From SG8-30 sp963695085 (lineage in GTDB: Bacteria; Pseudomonadota; Gammaproteobacteria; Steroidobacterales; Steroidobacteraceae), in assembly GCA_963695085.1 (NCBI GenBank), contig CAVOFV010000003.1, positions 558,001 through 622,000 on the forward strand: 64,000 nt of DNA. The letters are read 5' to 3'. The notes below the pieces were generated by a model that did no database searches, was not told the DNA's origin, and saw only the letters and a program-made list of their open reading frames with translations. How positions within the stretch are numbered: the stretch's first letter is position 1; every line of letters starts with the position of its first letter. Positions 1 to 8,203 of the stretch are shown one piece after another. The translations under genes were made by a program, and so were the position numbers.

Positions 1-1
1 G

Positions 2-1195
2 GTGACCAATAGTGATTACTCGCTGCGCGGTCGCGGCGAACGCTTCGACTTCCAGTCCCGGATCAACGCCGGCTACATGTACGACATGCTGCCCGCTGGA
101 CCGGGGGACCAGACCCGCATCAGTGTCGCTTATGCCGACCTGGCGGACCGCAAGTACGGGCTCAGTGCGCGCCTCGGCCGCCAGTCCAGGCACACCGGTG
201 GCGTGCTCGGCACGTTCGACGGCTTGCATCTCGGCTGGCAGGTGCTGCCGAAGCTCAAGCTGAACCTGATGTCGGGCTTCCCGGTCGAATCGACCCGCAA
301 GCCATTTTCCGCGGACCGCCAATTCATCAGCCTGAGCGCCAACTGGCGGGCCTGGGTCGAGGGCCTCGAGATCAGCCCGTTCCTGATCAGCCAGACCTAC
401 GATGGCATCGGCGACCGCCAGGCCGTTGGCGGCGAGGTGCGCTGGTACGTACCCGGGCGGACCGTCGTGGGCCTGGTGGACTACGACGTCGATTTCGGCG
501 CGCTCAACATGGCGCTGCTGCTCGGCACATTCGAATTGCCCGGGCGCTGGACCGTCACCGGCACGCTTGATCATCGCAAGAGCCCGTTCCTGACGACACG
601 CAACGCGCTCGCCGGCCAGCCGGTGCAGGCCCTGGACGAACTTGTCTCCCTGTTCGGCGAGGCAGGCGTGCGCGCACTTGCCGCTGACCGCACGGCGCAG
701 GCCGACACGTTGTCACTTGGCGTTTCACATCCACTTGGCACGCGCTTCCAGTGGAACGTCGACCTGACCGGTTCGCAGATCTCGGCGATGCCGGCCTCGG
801 GAGGTGTGCCTGAGATCCCGGGAACCGGCACGGAACTCAGCTTCGGTGCGCAACTGATCGGCACCAGCCTGATCAGTTCCGGTGACATGTCCATCTTCGG
901 GCTTCGCTATTACCAGGGCAGCACGGCGACGACGACGTCACTCTCGATGAGCTCGCGATTCCCGTTGCGCAACGGGTTTCGCATTGCGCCGCGACTGCGT
1001 CTTGACCAGCGCGAGTTCGAGTTCGATGGCTCGACGCAGTGGCTGGCCAGCCCTTCGCTGCGGCTGGACTGGAACTGGAAGCAGACGTCGGTCGAGTTCG
1101 AGGCGGGCGGGGAATTCTCGTCGCGTGACCGGTTCTTCGACCAGGAGAAGACTAATCGGTACTGGTTGCGACTGGGCTACCGTGTGGGCTTCTGA
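2..1195 (+). CDS. C-terminal part of an outer-membrane beta-barrel protein (5' partial)
   Basis: About 397 residues are visible and the frame is still open at the left window edge, so the GTG at base 2 is probably not the true start. The sequence alternates short amphipathic strands rich in Tyr, Trp, Arg and Gly with turns, and ends in a strand closing with Gly-Phe. A terminal Phe is the usual C-terminal signal recognised by the BAM machinery. No catalytic motif is visible. The stop overlaps the start of the following lipoprotein gene by 14 bases, so the two are very likely co-translated. I do not recognise the family. It faces the motor operon convergently. Confidence 0.7.
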   Translation: MTNSDYSLRGRGERFDFQSRINAGYMYDMLPAGPGDQTRISVAYADLADRKYGLSARLGRQSRHTGGVLGTFDGLHLGWQVLPKLKLNLMSGFPVESTRKPFSADRQFISLSANWRAWVEGLEISPFLISQTYDGIGDRQAVGGEVRWYVPGRTVVGLVDYDVDFGALNMALLLGTFELPGRWTVTGTLDHRKSPFLTTRNALAGQPVQALDELVSLFGEAGVRALAADRTAQADTLSLGVSHPLGTRFQWNVDLTGSQISAMPASGGVPEIPGTGTELSFGAQLIGTSLISSGDMSIFGLRYYQGSTATTTSLSMSSRFPLRNGFRIAPRLRLDQREFEFDGSTQWLASPSLRLDWNWKQTSVEFEAGGEFSSRDRFFDQEKTNRYWLRLGYRVGF

Positions 1196-1793
1196 CCGGG
1201 TCGCGACCGGCGCGACGCTCCTGGTCCTTGCGTTGCTCGCAGGCGGCTGTGCGACCGGACGTGACCTGCGGCCGGTCGAACGGCTGGACCCCCACAGCGC
1301 CGTCACCACCACCATCATGGCCCAGCCGTGGGTTTACAGCCGCGACGTGCCGGCGCTCGCGGCGAACGCGCGCGACTATCTGAACGTCGGCGTCGTCGAG
1401 ACGAACCGTGCCGGCCAGCGCGCCTATTGGCTCGGTGTCGTGGCCTGGAGCACGATCGACCGGAGCGCCCTGCCAGTGCCGGCGCGGCCGGTGAAACCCG
1501 GGAAGGTCAGGTTCAGCTGGCCGGACGGTTCGCTCGAACTGCAACCGGTCCCGGCCGGACGCGAGCTGCTGGGCGCAAGCGAGCCGATCTTTGCCGGGCC
1601 GCAACCACGCTTCGAGGACGCCTGGTACATGCTGACCGCTGCACAACTGACCCGCCTCGCCCAGGCGCCGCCGGCATCGGTCGGCCTGTACAGGGAGGAC
1701 GGGAGCGAGATCCTTTACGCCACCTGGCGGGTCGAGTCACAAGCGCTGCACCGATTCCTCGAAGCGACCGGATTCACGCCTCGCGGCCCCTGA
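1182..1793 (+). CDS. Small lipoprotein, function unknown
   Basis: A 203-residue protein. I chose the GTG at 1182 because it puts a classic lipoprotein signal (hydrophobic stretch, then LAGGC lipobox) within the first 20 residues. The same frame extends upstream, but only inside the barrel gene. The mature part has no recognisable catalytic motif and is rich in beta-type segments and Pro. The 14-base overlap with the preceding barrel gene suggests that the two products work together at the outer membrane. It ends 120 bases before the convergent TonB-like gene. Function is not assigned. Confidence 0.7.
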   Translation: MWASDRVATGATLLVLALLAGGCATGRDLRPVERLDPHSAVTTTIMAQPWVYSRDVPALAANARDYLNVGVVETNRAGQRAYWLGVVAWSTIDRSALPVPARPVKPGKVRFSWPDGSLELQPVPAGRELLGASEPIFAGPQPRFEDAWYMLTAAQLTRLAQAPPASVGLYREDGSEILYATWRVESQALHRFLEATGFTPRGP

Positions 1794-1914
1794 GCCGGGC
1801 TCATTCCCGGAAGTCGTCCCGACCACCTGGCAACGCACACGGTCCTGTTCGTATCGCAAGCGCCTGCATGGAATCGCTTGATCCCGTCGGGTAATAGGAC
1901 CGGTTGCGCCGCGC

Positions 1915-2916
1915 CTACGCCGGGAAGAACTCGATCGGCTTGGTCGTCGTGATCGCCTCGACGTCCTTGTCCTCGAAGCGGAACATGCGGATGCGCGCCA
2001 CGAGCTTGCGTTCCAGCTCCGCGTCACCGAGTTCGCTCGAGACGATGCGGCAGTCGGTGATTTCGCCCGACGGCGCGATGGTCAGCTGCAGGACCACCTT
2101 GCCCATCAGCGCCGGGTTGTCGCGCAGCGCCCTGTTGTAGAGCGCATAGATCGCCGACTTGTTGCGGTCGAACACCAGCTCGATTTCTTCCTGGGATCGC
2201 GACGGCTTCTTGCCGGTGCCGGACCGCGAGACGCCGTCCCCGGACCCGGATCCGCCGCCGCGCAGGGCCGAGCCGCTGCCCGAGCCGCCGAATGGCACTT
2301 GCATGCGGGTCGTGCCATGGCCGTCCAGATTTCCGGCGCCGTAGCCGAAGCCTCGGCTGACCGCCGCCGTGTTGATGCCGCCGGAGGCGGCCCCCGCCTT
2401 GGAGGTCACCAGCGACCGCTCGGCGCGTGGCGGGCCATTGACGGTGCCGGTCGTATTGGCCGCCGTCTCGAGCTTGTCGGGCGTCACCTCGAACTTGTCA
2501 CGCAGATCGGCCAGTTCGTCCACGAATGGCAGCAGTCCGGCCTGCGCGGCCTTCTTGCGCGCCTGCTGCGTGCGGTCCAGGTCCGGGCCGGGCGTCGGGC
2601 GATCGTCCACCTTGCGCGGCTCCCGTGCCACCGGCTCCGGTGTCTTGAGCTGCTCCGGCTCGCGCAACTCGACCGGCGGCGGTGGCGGCGGCAGCGGGGT
2701 CGCACGTTCCAGCAGGAGCTTGGCGAGACGCGGCGGAATCGGCGGCGGGACGTTCAAGTCCCGTTGCGGCGTGGGCAGCCACGGCACGATCAGGGCCAGG
2801 ATCATCACGACCGCGAGGCAGGTCGTGACAATGCGGCGGAATCGTTCGCGCTCCTCCGGTGGGGTGACCCACGGGAGGTCGAAAGTGCGGTAGAAATACG
2901 CGACGGTTGCCGTCAC
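1915..2916 (-). CDS. TonB-like protein with AgmX/PglI-type C-terminal domain
   Basis: A 333-residue inner-membrane-anchored energy transducer. A short cytoplasmic N-terminus is followed by one TM segment (about residues 29-46), a Pro-rich periplasmic arm (about 56-100), a Gly/Ser-rich linker (about 195-240) and a C-terminal domain (about 245-333) of the type annotated AgmX/PglI in myxobacterial gliding proteins, related to TonB C-termini. A GTG 27 bases upstream is in frame, but the start used here (GTG at 2916) has a strong GGAGGGG sequence just before it. It is the last gene of the minus-strand motor operon, 16 bases after the ExbD-like gene. It probably couples the ExbB/ExbD motor to an outer-envelope partner. 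The substrate is unknown. Confidence 0.8.
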   Translation of the reverse strand: MTATVAYFYRTFDLPWVTPPEERERFRRIVTTCLAVVMILALIVPWLPTPQRDLNVPPPIPPRLAKLLLERATPLPPPPPPVELREPEQLKTPEPVAREPRKVDDRPTPGPDLDRTQQARKKAAQAGLLPFVDELADLRDKFEVTPDKLETAANTTGTVNGPPRAERSLVTSKAGAASGGINTAAVSRGFGYGAGNLDGHGTTRMQVPFGGSGSGSALRGGGSGSGDGVSRSGTGKKPSRSQEEIELVFDRNKSAIYALYNRALRDNPALMGKVVLQLTIAPSGEITDCRIVSSELGDAELERKLVARIRMFRFEDKDVEAITTTKPIEFFPA

Positions 2917-2932
2917 CTTGCCCCCTCCCCGT

Positions 2933-3457
2933 TCATGCGCCACCCGCCGTGGCCGACATGGCTTCTTCCTTCTGCAGCACCGCCAGGGACAGCTGGCCGT
3001 AGTCCGAGTCCGTGCAGGTCGCCATCACCTTCTTCAGTACCCGGTACGGAACGTCACGATCGCCCAGGATCGTGATTTCCCGAGCCGACAGGTCGGTGGC
3101 AGCCGCGCGCACCAGCGTCCGGTCGGTCTGCGCCTTCAGCGCGGCCCGAAGCGGACCGATGATCACGCCCTGGGCTGCATCCACGTCCGCAACCGACACG
3201 ACCGGCGACCCCTGCACGAGGACCTGCTCGTTCGTCACCATCACCACGACCGTCTCACGGGGCTTCTCGAGCGCGATGGACTCCGGCAGCTTCAGTGTCT
3301 TGGGAGGCTCCAGCGTCTGCACCTCCGCCGAGTTCACCAGCAGGAAGAACACCAGGATGGTGAAGATGTCCATCAGCGAAACCAGGTTCAGCGACGTCGT
3401 CCTGCGCGTACGCGCATGATGCTTCGCCATCCGTTTCGCGCGGGTCGACTGGCTCAT
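2933..3457 (-). CDS. ExbD/TolR-family protein (proton-carrying copy)
   Basis: A 174-residue protein with a basic cytoplasmic N-terminus, a single TM helix (about residues 23-42) and a periplasmic domain. The TM start aligns with the ExbD/TolR signature and keeps the membrane Asp (D30, in SLMDIF). In E. coli ExbD the equivalent residue, D25, is essential for proton coupling. The periplasmic C-terminus is longer than in TolR and contains the usual repeated alpha/beta unit. It overlaps the neighbouring ExbD gene by 4 bases, so both should be made in equal amounts and could form a heterodimer in the ExbB pore. Confidence 0.85.
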   Translation of the reverse strand: MSQSTRAKRMAKHHARTRRTTSLNLVSLMDIFTILVFFLLVNSAEVQTLEPPKTLKLPESIALEKPRETVVVMVTNEQVLVQGSPVVSVADVDAAQGVIIGPLRAALKAQTDRTLVRAAATDLSAREITILGDRDVPYRVLKKVMATCTDSDYGQLSLAVLQKEEAMSATAGGA

Positions 3458-3954
3458 GTCGGCGCGTCCCCGATGGAGATGTCCGGGAACAGTTCGGTCT
3501 GCACCAGGCGCCCGTCCACGATGACGGTGTCGACCCGGACCGCGTCCATCACCTGCACCACGGTGTCATAGGAGGTGTCCGGCTCGAGCAGGATGGTGAT
3601 CGCGCTGGCTGCCGGAAAGGCAACCTTGACCTCATCGCGCAGGTAATCGGCCAGGCCCTTGAGGTCGTGTCCCTGCGCGGTGCGCGGAATCGACCTCAGC
3701 AAGCCGGTGCCGCGGTCCGCCACCTGCAGCTCGCCGGCACGCACGATGATCTCCAGGTTCAGCACCTGCCTGGTCTCGGGAACCGCCTCGGTCGAACTCG
3801 GCAGGTTGAGCTCGAGGATCGTCATGCGCGAGAACACCGCAGTGATCAGCAGGAAGGGCACCAGCACGACCATCAGGTTCATGAAGGCCGTAATGTTGAG
3901 GTCCGCCGCGTCCTTGCCGCGGTGCCGGCGGGCCGCTCGGGAGATGACGCTCAC
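3454..3954 (-). CDS. ExbD/TolR-family protein with Asn in place of the membrane Asp
   Basis: A 166-residue ExbD/TolR paralogue with one N-terminal TM helix (about residues 20-40) and a periplasmic domain containing a second conserved segment near residues 120-135. In the TM signature the position that holds the proton-binding Asp in ExbD is Asn (N26, in AFMNLM). The neighbouring paralogue keeps Asp. Loss of this residue suggests a structural or plug-like subunit rather than a proton carrier (inference). Four-base overlaps with both neighbours place it inside the operon, directly after the ExbB-like gene. Confidence 0.85.
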   Translation of the reverse strand: MSVISRAARRHRGKDAADLNITAFMNLMVVLVPFLLITAVFSRMTILELNLPSSTEAVPETRQVLNLEIIVRAGELQVADRGTGLLRSIPRTAQGHDLKGLADYLRDEVKVAFPAASAITILLEPDTSYDTVVQVMDAVRVDTVIVDGRLVQTELFPDISIGDAPT

Positions 3955-4595
3955 GTCGGCTCCGGGCGACGCTCGACGACGGTGTTGAGGAACTTGACCG
4001 AGGCCATTTCCAGGCTGTCGACGATTTCGGTCGTCTTGGACTGCAACACGGAATGCAGCAGCAGCAGCGGGATGGCGACCATCAGCCCGAAGGCCGTGGT
4101 GTTCATGGCCACCGAGATCGAGGCGGACAGCATGTCGGCCTTCTCGGCGGGATTGGCATTTGCCACCGCCTGGAAGGCCTGGATCAGGCCGATGATCGTG
4201 CCCAGCAGGCCCAGCAGGGTGGCGATGTTGGCGAAGCCCGACAGGTAATGCGTGCGCTTCTCGAGCCGCGGCACCACTTCCATCAGGCTCTCTTCCATGG
4301 CCTTTTCAATGTCGTCGCGGCGCCGCGCGCTCTGCACGCGGGCGAGCCCGTAGCTGAGGATCTGCCCGATGGCGCTCTTCGAGCCGGTGGTCGTCGCCAG
4401 CGCCTTGCGGTAGTCGCCCTGCGAAAGGAATGGCGACACCTCGTTCCAGATGCGCCGGTTCCCGACCGCCGTTTGCGTCAGGTAGAGGTAACGCTCGATC
4501 GCCACGGCGGCGCCCAGCGCGGCGACGATGGCGATCGGGTACATGAAAGCTCCTCCATCCTGGAAGAACTTGACGATCGTGCCTGCGGTATCCAT
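3951..4595 (-). CDS. MotA/TolQ/ExbB-family proton channel protein
   Basis: A 214-residue inner-membrane protein with three TM segments (about residues 16-38, 120-143 and 160-185) and a large cytoplasmic loop between the first two, as in ExbB and TolQ. The conserved helix containing the LLGLLGTIIGL stretch is the family hallmark. With the two ExbD-like proteins it should form a proton-driven motor. It overlaps the first ExbD gene by 4 bases and lies 39 bases after the small exported protein gene. The single ExbB plus two ExbD organisation is that of AglR/AglQ/AglS in Myxococcus (family knowledge) rather than of TonB-ExbBD iron uptake. Confidence 0.9.
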   Translation of the reverse strand: MDTAGTIVKFFQDGGAFMYPIAIVAALGAAVAIERYLYLTQTAVGNRRIWNEVSPFLSQGDYRKALATTTGSKSAIGQILSYGLARVQSARRRDDIEKAMEESLMEVVPRLEKRTHYLSGFANIATLLGLLGTIIGLIQAFQAVANANPAEKADMLSASISVAMNTTAFGLMVAIPLLLLHSVLQSKTTEIVDSLEMASVKFLNTVVERRPEPT

Positions 4596-4634
4596 GGGGT
4601 CTCCCTCAGAGTGATTCCTGCCTGTGCAACGGTG

Positions 4635-5027
4635 CTACGGCGCGCGCGCGCCTGCCGTGACGGGTGTCTCGGCATCGCCTTCTGGTCCCTGTTCAAGTGC
4701 GCGAAAATAGTCGATCTGGCGGCCAAACACCTCGCGGTCCACGGGTGTCAGGACCTCCTCGACGAGGCTGTTGAGCGGCCTGCCCACGTCCGCGACGTCA
4801 GAGCGCTTCCACGGCACGACGTACATGACCTTCGGCAACTCGCGGTTGCCGGTGATCGAGGTGGTGCCCAGTTCGAGCCGGTCCATGGTGCCGGACCTGG
4901 GCCTGGCCGCTGCAGCCGCCGGCGGCGGGGTTTCCGGCACCGCGGCCGGCAGCACCTCGTCCGCTGCCGCGACCGTCACGGCCGCAGCGAATGCCGCCAG
5001 CAAGGCCATGGCTGTCAGTTGTCTCAC
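4635..5027 (-). CDS. Small exported protein of the motor operon, function unknown
   Basis: A 130-residue protein with an N-terminal Ala-rich signal peptide (cleavage likely around residues 20-24), then a Pro/Ala-rich stretch and a compact C-terminal half with no motif I recognise. Its start overlaps the stop of the 1059-residue TPR gene by 4 bases, and it precedes the ExbB-like gene. It is probably a periplasmic accessory of the motor complex; the basis for that is position only. Confidence 0.65.
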   Translation of the reverse strand: MRQLTAMALLAAFAAAVTVAAADEVLPAAVPETPPPAAAAARPRSGTMDRLELGTTSITGNRELPKVMYVVPWKRSDVADVGRPLNSLVEEVLTPVDREVFGRQIDYFRALEQGPEGDAETPVTAGARAP

Positions 5028-8000
5028 GGGCCTGCTCCTGTGCGTTCGGCGCCCCTGCCGGCGCGTATCCCGACTTCGCGTATCCAGTTCGCGACACTCG
5101 CGTCCGGTTCCGCCAGCGTCGCCTGGTAGCCTTCATATTGCTCGAGTGCGGCGGCCGGCTGCTGCAGGTACAGGTCGAGCAGCACCCCGAGATTCAGCAT
5201 GGCCGGTCCGTAGGCCGGGTCCGCGGCCAGCCCGCTGCGATAGGCCTGTTCCGCCAGCTCGAAGCGCCCGGTGTGGCGATAGGCAAGGCCGAGTCCGGTC
5301 AGGGCCGGCGCGCCGCCACCCGCCTCCAGCGCCCGGCCGAAGGCCTGCTCGGCCTCGTTCCAGTCGCCGGACCCCGCCACCGCGAGGGCCTCCGCCAGCG
5401 GCCCCTCGGCGGCGGTGCCGGCAGGCACTTCCTGCCTGGCGTAGCGGGCCGGCTTCAGCTCGGCCAGCGCCGCGAAGCTCCGCCTGACAGGCTCGTCGTA
5501 GATGCCCTGTGCGATGCGCGCCACGTTGGCTTCGTGCAGCCCGATCGCGCGTTCCTCGAATGGGTAGGCCTGTTCCTCGAGCAGCAGGTCGTACTGCTCG
5601 AGCTCGTCGTCCTTGAGGTTGCGCGGCCGTTCGGAAGCGAGCAGGTCGATGGCCAGCCGGCGGTACAGTTCCGCAGTCGCAAAGGTCGCCGCGGTGCTCA
5701 CCTCCGCGATGCCGTAGTCCGCCGCCGCCTGATAGGCGGCCAGCGCCTGCTCCATCGCGGTCCGCTTCGCCTTGAGAGACTTCGACAGCGGCGCCTGGAG
5801 GGCGACCGCCTCGAACGCCCGCCGCGCGGGCGTGGCCAGTTCGAGCGAGGCGCGCGCCGCCAGCAGCTTGCTCGAGTCGTTGCGCATCGCGCCGGCAGCG
5901 GCATCGGCCACGACGATTTCTCGCAGCCAGTGCTCGCGACCCGCCGCGTCTCCCGCCGCGCCCGTCATGTCCGCCAGTTTCAGGCGGGCGCCCATGGCGT
6001 CATCGAACGGCTGGGGATAGCGTCCCACGAATCTCGTCCAGGCCGCGATCGCGCGCGGCATGTCGCCTTCCTGCTCGTACAGGCCGGCGGCCTCGAGCAG
6101 CGCCGCGCGGCGAACGTCATCGGCCTCGCCGGCCGTCTCGGCTATCCCTTCGAACTCCGCTGCTGCCTGCAACCGCCGGCCGGCTTCCCCGTAAGCCAGT
6201 GCGAGGCTCCTGGGCACGCCTGCGGTCAGCGGGTTGTCGGGATAGTCGCGGCGGAAGGCCTCGAGCACCGGGATCGCCCGTTCCCATTGCTTGTCGCGGA
6301 TCAGCAGCGCGGCGGCGTCGAATTCCGCGGTGGCGCGGATCGGTGAGCCGGGTGCCAGCACGCCGATGCGCAGGAAATCGGCGACCGCGCCGTCGACGTC
6401 GCCAGCCTGTTGCCGCGCCTCGCCCTGCTTGTAGACCGCCGCCGCCAGCCTCTCGGAGATGGTTGCGCGGCCCGCATCGCCGGCGGGCATGCGCGCGAGG
6501 ACCTGGTCGTAGCCCTGCTCGGCTAGCGCGAAGCGGCCGAGTTCGAAGGCCGAGTCGGCCACCACGTTCCACGCGGTGCGCAGCTCGGCGGCCTCGAGCG
6601 GCGGCTCCTGCAGGGCCGCCAGCATCGCGACCGACCCCGCCTGTTCATGGTCACCCAGGTTGAACAACTGCTGGGCCGCGCGCAGCCGCACCCGCCCGGC
6701 CTCCGGATGCTGGGGGAACGTGCTGGCGAACCGCAGCGACTTGTCCACGCCGCCGCGATGCCACTCGGCGCGCGCCGCCCCGGCGAGCAGCGCCTCGTGC
6801 TTGTCGTGCGACACGAGTGCCGCATAGCCTGCCTTGCCGGACTGCCCGTCGATCGGGTAGGCGTAGGCCGTACGCTCGTACTCGAGCGAGGCCGCGCCGT
6901 AGTCCTGGCTCTCGAACAGCGCCTCGGCCAGCAGGTAATTGGTGCCGGCCGATTCGGGATCGTCCGGGAAGGACTCCAGGTACTGCCGGTACCAGCCGGC
7001 GGCCTGCTGGTAGTCCTCGCGCTTGCCGCTGGCCTGCGCCAATGCGTGGTGATAGCGGGCCACGTCCTGCAGGTTGGACTTCAGTTCGGCCGCGACCTCG
7101 GGCGCGTCGGCGCGATCGCGTCCGCGCCAGAACGCGCCATCGAAGCGGTACTGGCGGATGAATTCGCGCTTGCCCTCCAGCGCCAGGTCGGCAAAGCCGC
7201 CCTTCAGGTAGGCCTCGACGGCGCGTCCCTGCAGGCCCGGCGCGCGCCGGTGCGCGGGTTCGCGCTGCACGAATGCGCGATAGGTGTCCGCCGCATCGGT
7301 GTAGCGTTCCTTCTCCACCAGCATGTCGCCAAGCGCAGCGTAGAGCAGCCACGCGTAAGGCGCCTTGCCGTGACTCGACACGGCGGCGTCGAGCGATGCC
7401 CCGGCATCCTGCGCGGCGAACTGGATGGACAGCGCGCGGAAGGTGTCCGCCACCACTTCACGCTCGGCGCGCGGCAGGCTCTCGAGCACCACGGTGCCGT
7501 CCGCCGCCTGCGGGTCGATCAGCTTCGTATCGAGCAGCGTCAGGAAGGCCCGCGCGCTACGCTCGGTCTCGGACTGCTTGAACATCGTCCAGCCGAGCTT
7601 GTAGAGCGCCTGCTCATAGAACTCGGAAGCCGGGCCGGTGCCGGCAACCGCCGCATAGGCGGACCCGGCTGCATCCCAGCGCTGTGCGCTGAACAGGATT
7701 TCGCCGCGCCTGAACTGCGCCTCGTCGGCGCGCATGCTGCCAGGGAAGCGGGCCACCAGCTGGTCGAGGTAGGCCAGCGCCCTGACCGTGTCGCCTTCCG
7801 CCTCCCACGCCCGCGACAGCTGGTACAGCACGGCATCCGCGCGCGGATAGTCCGGCTGTTCCTCCAGCAGGCGCGTGTAGATCGCGATCGCCGCCCGCGT
7901 CTCGGCCGACCCCGCGCCTGGCACCGCAACCTCGCCGCGCGCTGCCTCGCCGGCATCGAGCTCGAGGTCGCCGAGCCGCCGCAGCGCCTCGGTGCGCAGC

Positions 8001-8203
8001 GCCGAATCGCCGAGGTCGAGCTCGAGGAACCCGCGGTACAGCTCGCGCGCACGCTCCGCGTCGGGCTGCACGCGCTCGCCCGGGCGGATGTCCGGCGGCG
8101 CGCGTCGCAGGTCCTTGAGCGTCGGCTCCGGGCCGGATGCGGCCGACGCGGCGGCCGCGGCCGCAACCAGCATGAGCATCGTCAGGGCCATGCGCGGTGT
8201 CAT
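5024..8203 (-). CDS. Large exported TPR protein
   Basis: A 1059-residue protein starting with a cleavable Ala-rich signal peptide (about residues 1-22). Nearly the whole mature length consists of helical pairs with the TPR pattern (A-x-x-x-Y and G/A-Y/F spacings), with clear units near the end around residues 950-1030. Such solenoids are scaffolds for protein contacts. The start codon overlaps the stop of the upstream TPR gene by 4 bases. Neighbouring motor genes suggest a periplasmic scaffold analogous to the TPR proteins GltD/GltE of the myxobacterial gliding machine (inference from gene order, not from alignment). Confidence 0.8.
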   Translation of the reverse strand: MTPRMALTMLMLVAAAAAASAASGPEPTLKDLRRAPPDIRPGERVQPDAERARELYRGFLELDLGDSALRTEALRRLGDLELDAGEAARGEVAVPGAGSAETRAAIAIYTRLLEEQPDYPRADAVLYQLSRAWEAEGDTVRALAYLDQLVARFPGSMRADEAQFRRGEILFSAQRWDAAGSAYAAVAGTGPASEFYEQALYKLGWTMFKQSETERSARAFLTLLDTKLIDPQAADGTVVLESLPRAEREVVADTFRALSIQFAAQDAGASLDAAVSSHGKAPYAWLLYAALGDMLVEKERYTDAADTYRAFVQREPAHRRAPGLQGRAVEAYLKGGFADLALEGKREFIRQYRFDGAFWRGRDRADAPEVAAELKSNLQDVARYHHALAQASGKREDYQQAAGWYRQYLESFPDDPESAGTNYLLAEALFESQDYGAASLEYERTAYAYPIDGQSGKAGYAALVSHDKHEALLAGAARAEWHRGGVDKSLRFASTFPQHPEAGRVRLRAAQQLFNLGDHEQAGSVAMLAALQEPPLEAAELRTAWNVVADSAFELGRFALAEQGYDQVLARMPAGDAGRATISERLAAAVYKQGEARQQAGDVDGAVADFLRIGVLAPGSPIRATAEFDAAALLIRDKQWERAIPVLEAFRRDYPDNPLTAGVPRSLALAYGEAGRRLQAAAEFEGIAETAGEADDVRRAALLEAAGLYEQEGDMPRAIAAWTRFVGRYPQPFDDAMGARLKLADMTGAAGDAAGREHWLREIVVADAAAGAMRNDSSKLLAARASLELATPARRAFEAVALQAPLSKSLKAKRTAMEQALAAYQAAADYGIAEVSTAATFATAELYRRLAIDLLASERPRNLKDDELEQYDLLLEEQAYPFEERAIGLHEANVARIAQGIYDEPVRRSFAALAELKPARYARQEVPAGTAAEGPLAEALAVAGSGDWNEAEQAFGRALEAGGGAPALTGLGLAYRHTGRFELAEQAYRSGLAADPAYGPAMLNLGVLLDLYLQQPAAALEQYEGYQATLAEPDASVANWIREVGIRAGRGAERTGAGP

